NCBI RefSeq assembly: GCF_003952225.1
Contig: NZ_CP034437.1
Coordinates: 6,236,001-6,300,000, forward strand
Direction of reading: 5' to 3'
From: Paenibacillus albus
GTDB taxonomy: Bacteria > Bacillota > Bacilli > Paenibacillales > Paenibacillaceae
Length of the DNA: 64,000 nt
How positions within the stretch are numbered: position 1 is the stretch's first letter; each line of letters opens with the position of its first letter. The position numbers and the translations under genes were made by a program. This document shows, piece by piece, positions 61,235 to 64,000 of this stretch. A model generated the notes under the pieces. That model ran no database searches, was not told where the DNA came from, and worked only from the letters and a program-made list of their open reading frames with translations.

Positions 61235-61319
61235 TGGTGGAGGATGATGGATTCGAACCACCGAACTCTGAGAGAGCAGATTTACAGTCTGCCGTGTTTA
61301 GCCACTTCACTAATCCTCC
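61235..61319 (-). tRNA. tRNA-Tyr (GTA)
   Basis: Class II tRNA with a long variable arm, acceptor GGAGGAT/ATCCTCC, encoded CCA, anticodon loop CTGTAAA. Only 3 bp separate it from tRNA-Trp. Confidence 0.95.
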
Positions 61320-61323
61320 ACAA

Positions 61324-61399
<76 letters not shown>

Positions 61400-61424
61400 A
61401 TATTCATTTGTTGCAAGTCTTAAA

Positions 61425-61500
<76 letters not shown>

Positions 61501-61515
61501 GAATTTAAGTTTTAA

Positions 61516-61592
61516 TGGCGGAGCCGACGGGATTCGAACCCGCGGTCTCCTGCGTGACAGGCAGGCATGTTGGGCCACTACACCACGGCTCC
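61516..61592 (-). tRNA. tRNA-Asp (GTC)
   Basis: Acceptor GGAGCCG/CGGCTCC, discriminator G, encoded CCA, anticodon loop CTGTCAC. Confidence 0.95.
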
Positions 61593-61628
61593 GCGTTGAT
61601 CTATTTCGATTACCTACTCGAAATAATT

Positions 61629-61708
<80 letters not shown>

Positions 61709-61724
61709 ATATTATTAAGTTAAA

Positions 61725-61800
61725 TGGTGGAGGCTGACGGGATCGAACCGCCGACCCTCTGCTTGTAAGGCAGATGCTCTCCCAGCTGAGCTAAGCCTCC
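61725..61800 (-). tRNA. tRNA-Val (TAC)
   Basis: Acceptor GGAGGCT/AGCCTCC, encoded CCA, anticodon loop CTTACAA. Confidence 0.95.
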
Positions 61801-61869
61801 ATGACAGCGACAAGTAATATCATAACTCAATTACTATATCGAATGCAAGTCTTTTTTTCTGGTAATTAA

Positions 61870-61944
61870 TGGTGACCCGTAGGGGACTCGAACCCCTGTT
61901 ACCTCCGTGAAAGGGAGGTGTCTTAACCACTTGACCAACGGGCC
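61870..61944 (-). tRNA. tRNA-Glu (TTC)
   Basis: Acceptor start GGCCCGT, encoded CCA, anticodon loop CTTTCAC. Separated from tRNA-Val by a 69-bp spacer, the longest gap in the array. Confidence 0.95.
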
Positions 61945-61949
61945 ATATC

Positions 61950-62040
61950 TGGCGGAGAGCGAGGGATTCGAACCCTCGAGACGCGGTTAACGCCTACACG
62001 ATTTCCAATCGTGCTCCTTCGACCACTCGGACAGCTCTCC
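61950..62040 (-). tRNA. tRNA-Ser (GGA)
   Basis: Class II tRNA of 91 nt with a long variable arm, acceptor GGAGAGC/GCTCTCC, encoded CCA, anticodon loop TTGGAAA. Confidence 0.95.
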
Positions 62041-62045
62041 AGAAA

Positions 62046-62121
62046 TGGCTCCCCGAACAGGACTCGAACCTGTGACAACTCGATTAACAGTCGAGTGCTC
62101 TACCAACTGAGCTATCAGGGA
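62046..62121 (-). tRNA. tRNA-Asn (GTT)
   Basis: Acceptor TCCCTGA/TCGGGGA with one wobble, encoded CCA, anticodon loop CTGTTAA. First tRNA after the 23S gene. Confidence 0.95.
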
Positions 62122-62211
62122 ATAATATAAATGTTCAGGCAACTTAACACCCTGAAAACTGGATATGAACCTTTGCGAAGGTTTCTTGCATTAGCTGATT
62201 TCACTTCTTTA
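62122..62211 (-). other. 23S-tRNA spacer lacking a 5S rRNA gene
   Basis: Only about 90 bp lie between the 23S 3' end and tRNA-Asn. On the minus strand the spacer contains ATATCCAGTTTTCAGGG, resembling the usual 23S-5S spacer, but no 5S rRNA sequence follows. Confidence 0.75.

Positions 62212-64000
<1,789 letters not shown>

Overview
The window looks like part of the chromosome of a spore-forming, plant-polysaccharide-degrading Bacillota of the Paenibacillus/Cohnella type. Supporting signs are sspI with a sigma-G-type promoter, a tRNA array in the order of the Bacillus trnD cluster behind a 23S rRNA gene, a LiaRS/Psp envelope-stress operon, KtrA, paired YesM/YesN regulators, LplB/LplC-type sugar permeases without their own ATPase, and strong GGAGG ribosome-binding sites with frequent TTG/GTG starts. 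Genus is inferred from gene content only.

Region 1 (1-20.2 kb) is a carbohydrate-catabolism island, almost all on the minus strand: the start of an LplB-type permease behind a promoter with a perfect cre match; a phytanoyl-CoA-dioxygenase-like gene divergent from an AraC regulator; a GH1 beta-glucosidase; kduI-kduD (unsaturated uronate catabolism); a GH36 alpha-galactosidase divergent from a second AraC regulator; and a long leftward cluster of SDR (frameshifted), an unidentified 645-residue protein, a Gfo/Idh/MocA oxidoreductase, GH43, GH35, a GH38-like protein and rhaM (L-rhamnose mutarotase). Together they point to pectic or rhamnogalacturonan-type glycans rich in rhamnose, galactose, arabinose/xylose and uronic acids.

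Region 2 (20.5-26.8 kb) is an Lpl-type ABC importer whose binding protein and membrane-bound AraC regulator are transcribed left while the two permeases are transcribed right. Region 3 (26.9-31 kb) holds gene fragments, stacked terminators, a MarR-MFS-flavodoxin-fold operon and a decayed XRE regulator. Region 4 (31-43.5 kb) mixes housekeeping genes (TrmH-type methyltransferase, ktrA, sspI, prfC, zwf, a YwmB-like protein) with a LacI-Gfo/Idh-ThuA-Gfo/Idh-Gfo/Idh operon.

Region 5 (43.7-48.3 kb) has a FliD-like orphan, an intergenic array of inverted 24-nt repeats, moeA with an in-frame 51-bp minisatellite, mobB, and a second intergenic repeat family. Region 6 (48.3-59.6 kb) is the LiaRS/Psp envelope-stress operon, then a YesMN two-component system divergent from a complete sugar ABC importer. 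Region 7 (59.6-64 kb) is a gene-poor stretch, 16 tRNA genes on the minus strand and the 3' part of a 23S rRNA gene, with no 5S rRNA gene between 23S and tRNA-Asn.

Pseudogenes and scars are numerous (permease fragment, broken gene ahead of kduI, frameshifted SDR, truncated isomerase, XRE regulator, a 45-bp repeat at two scars), suggesting active turnover of the accessory regions. No CRISPR array, intact insertion sequence or prophage was seen.
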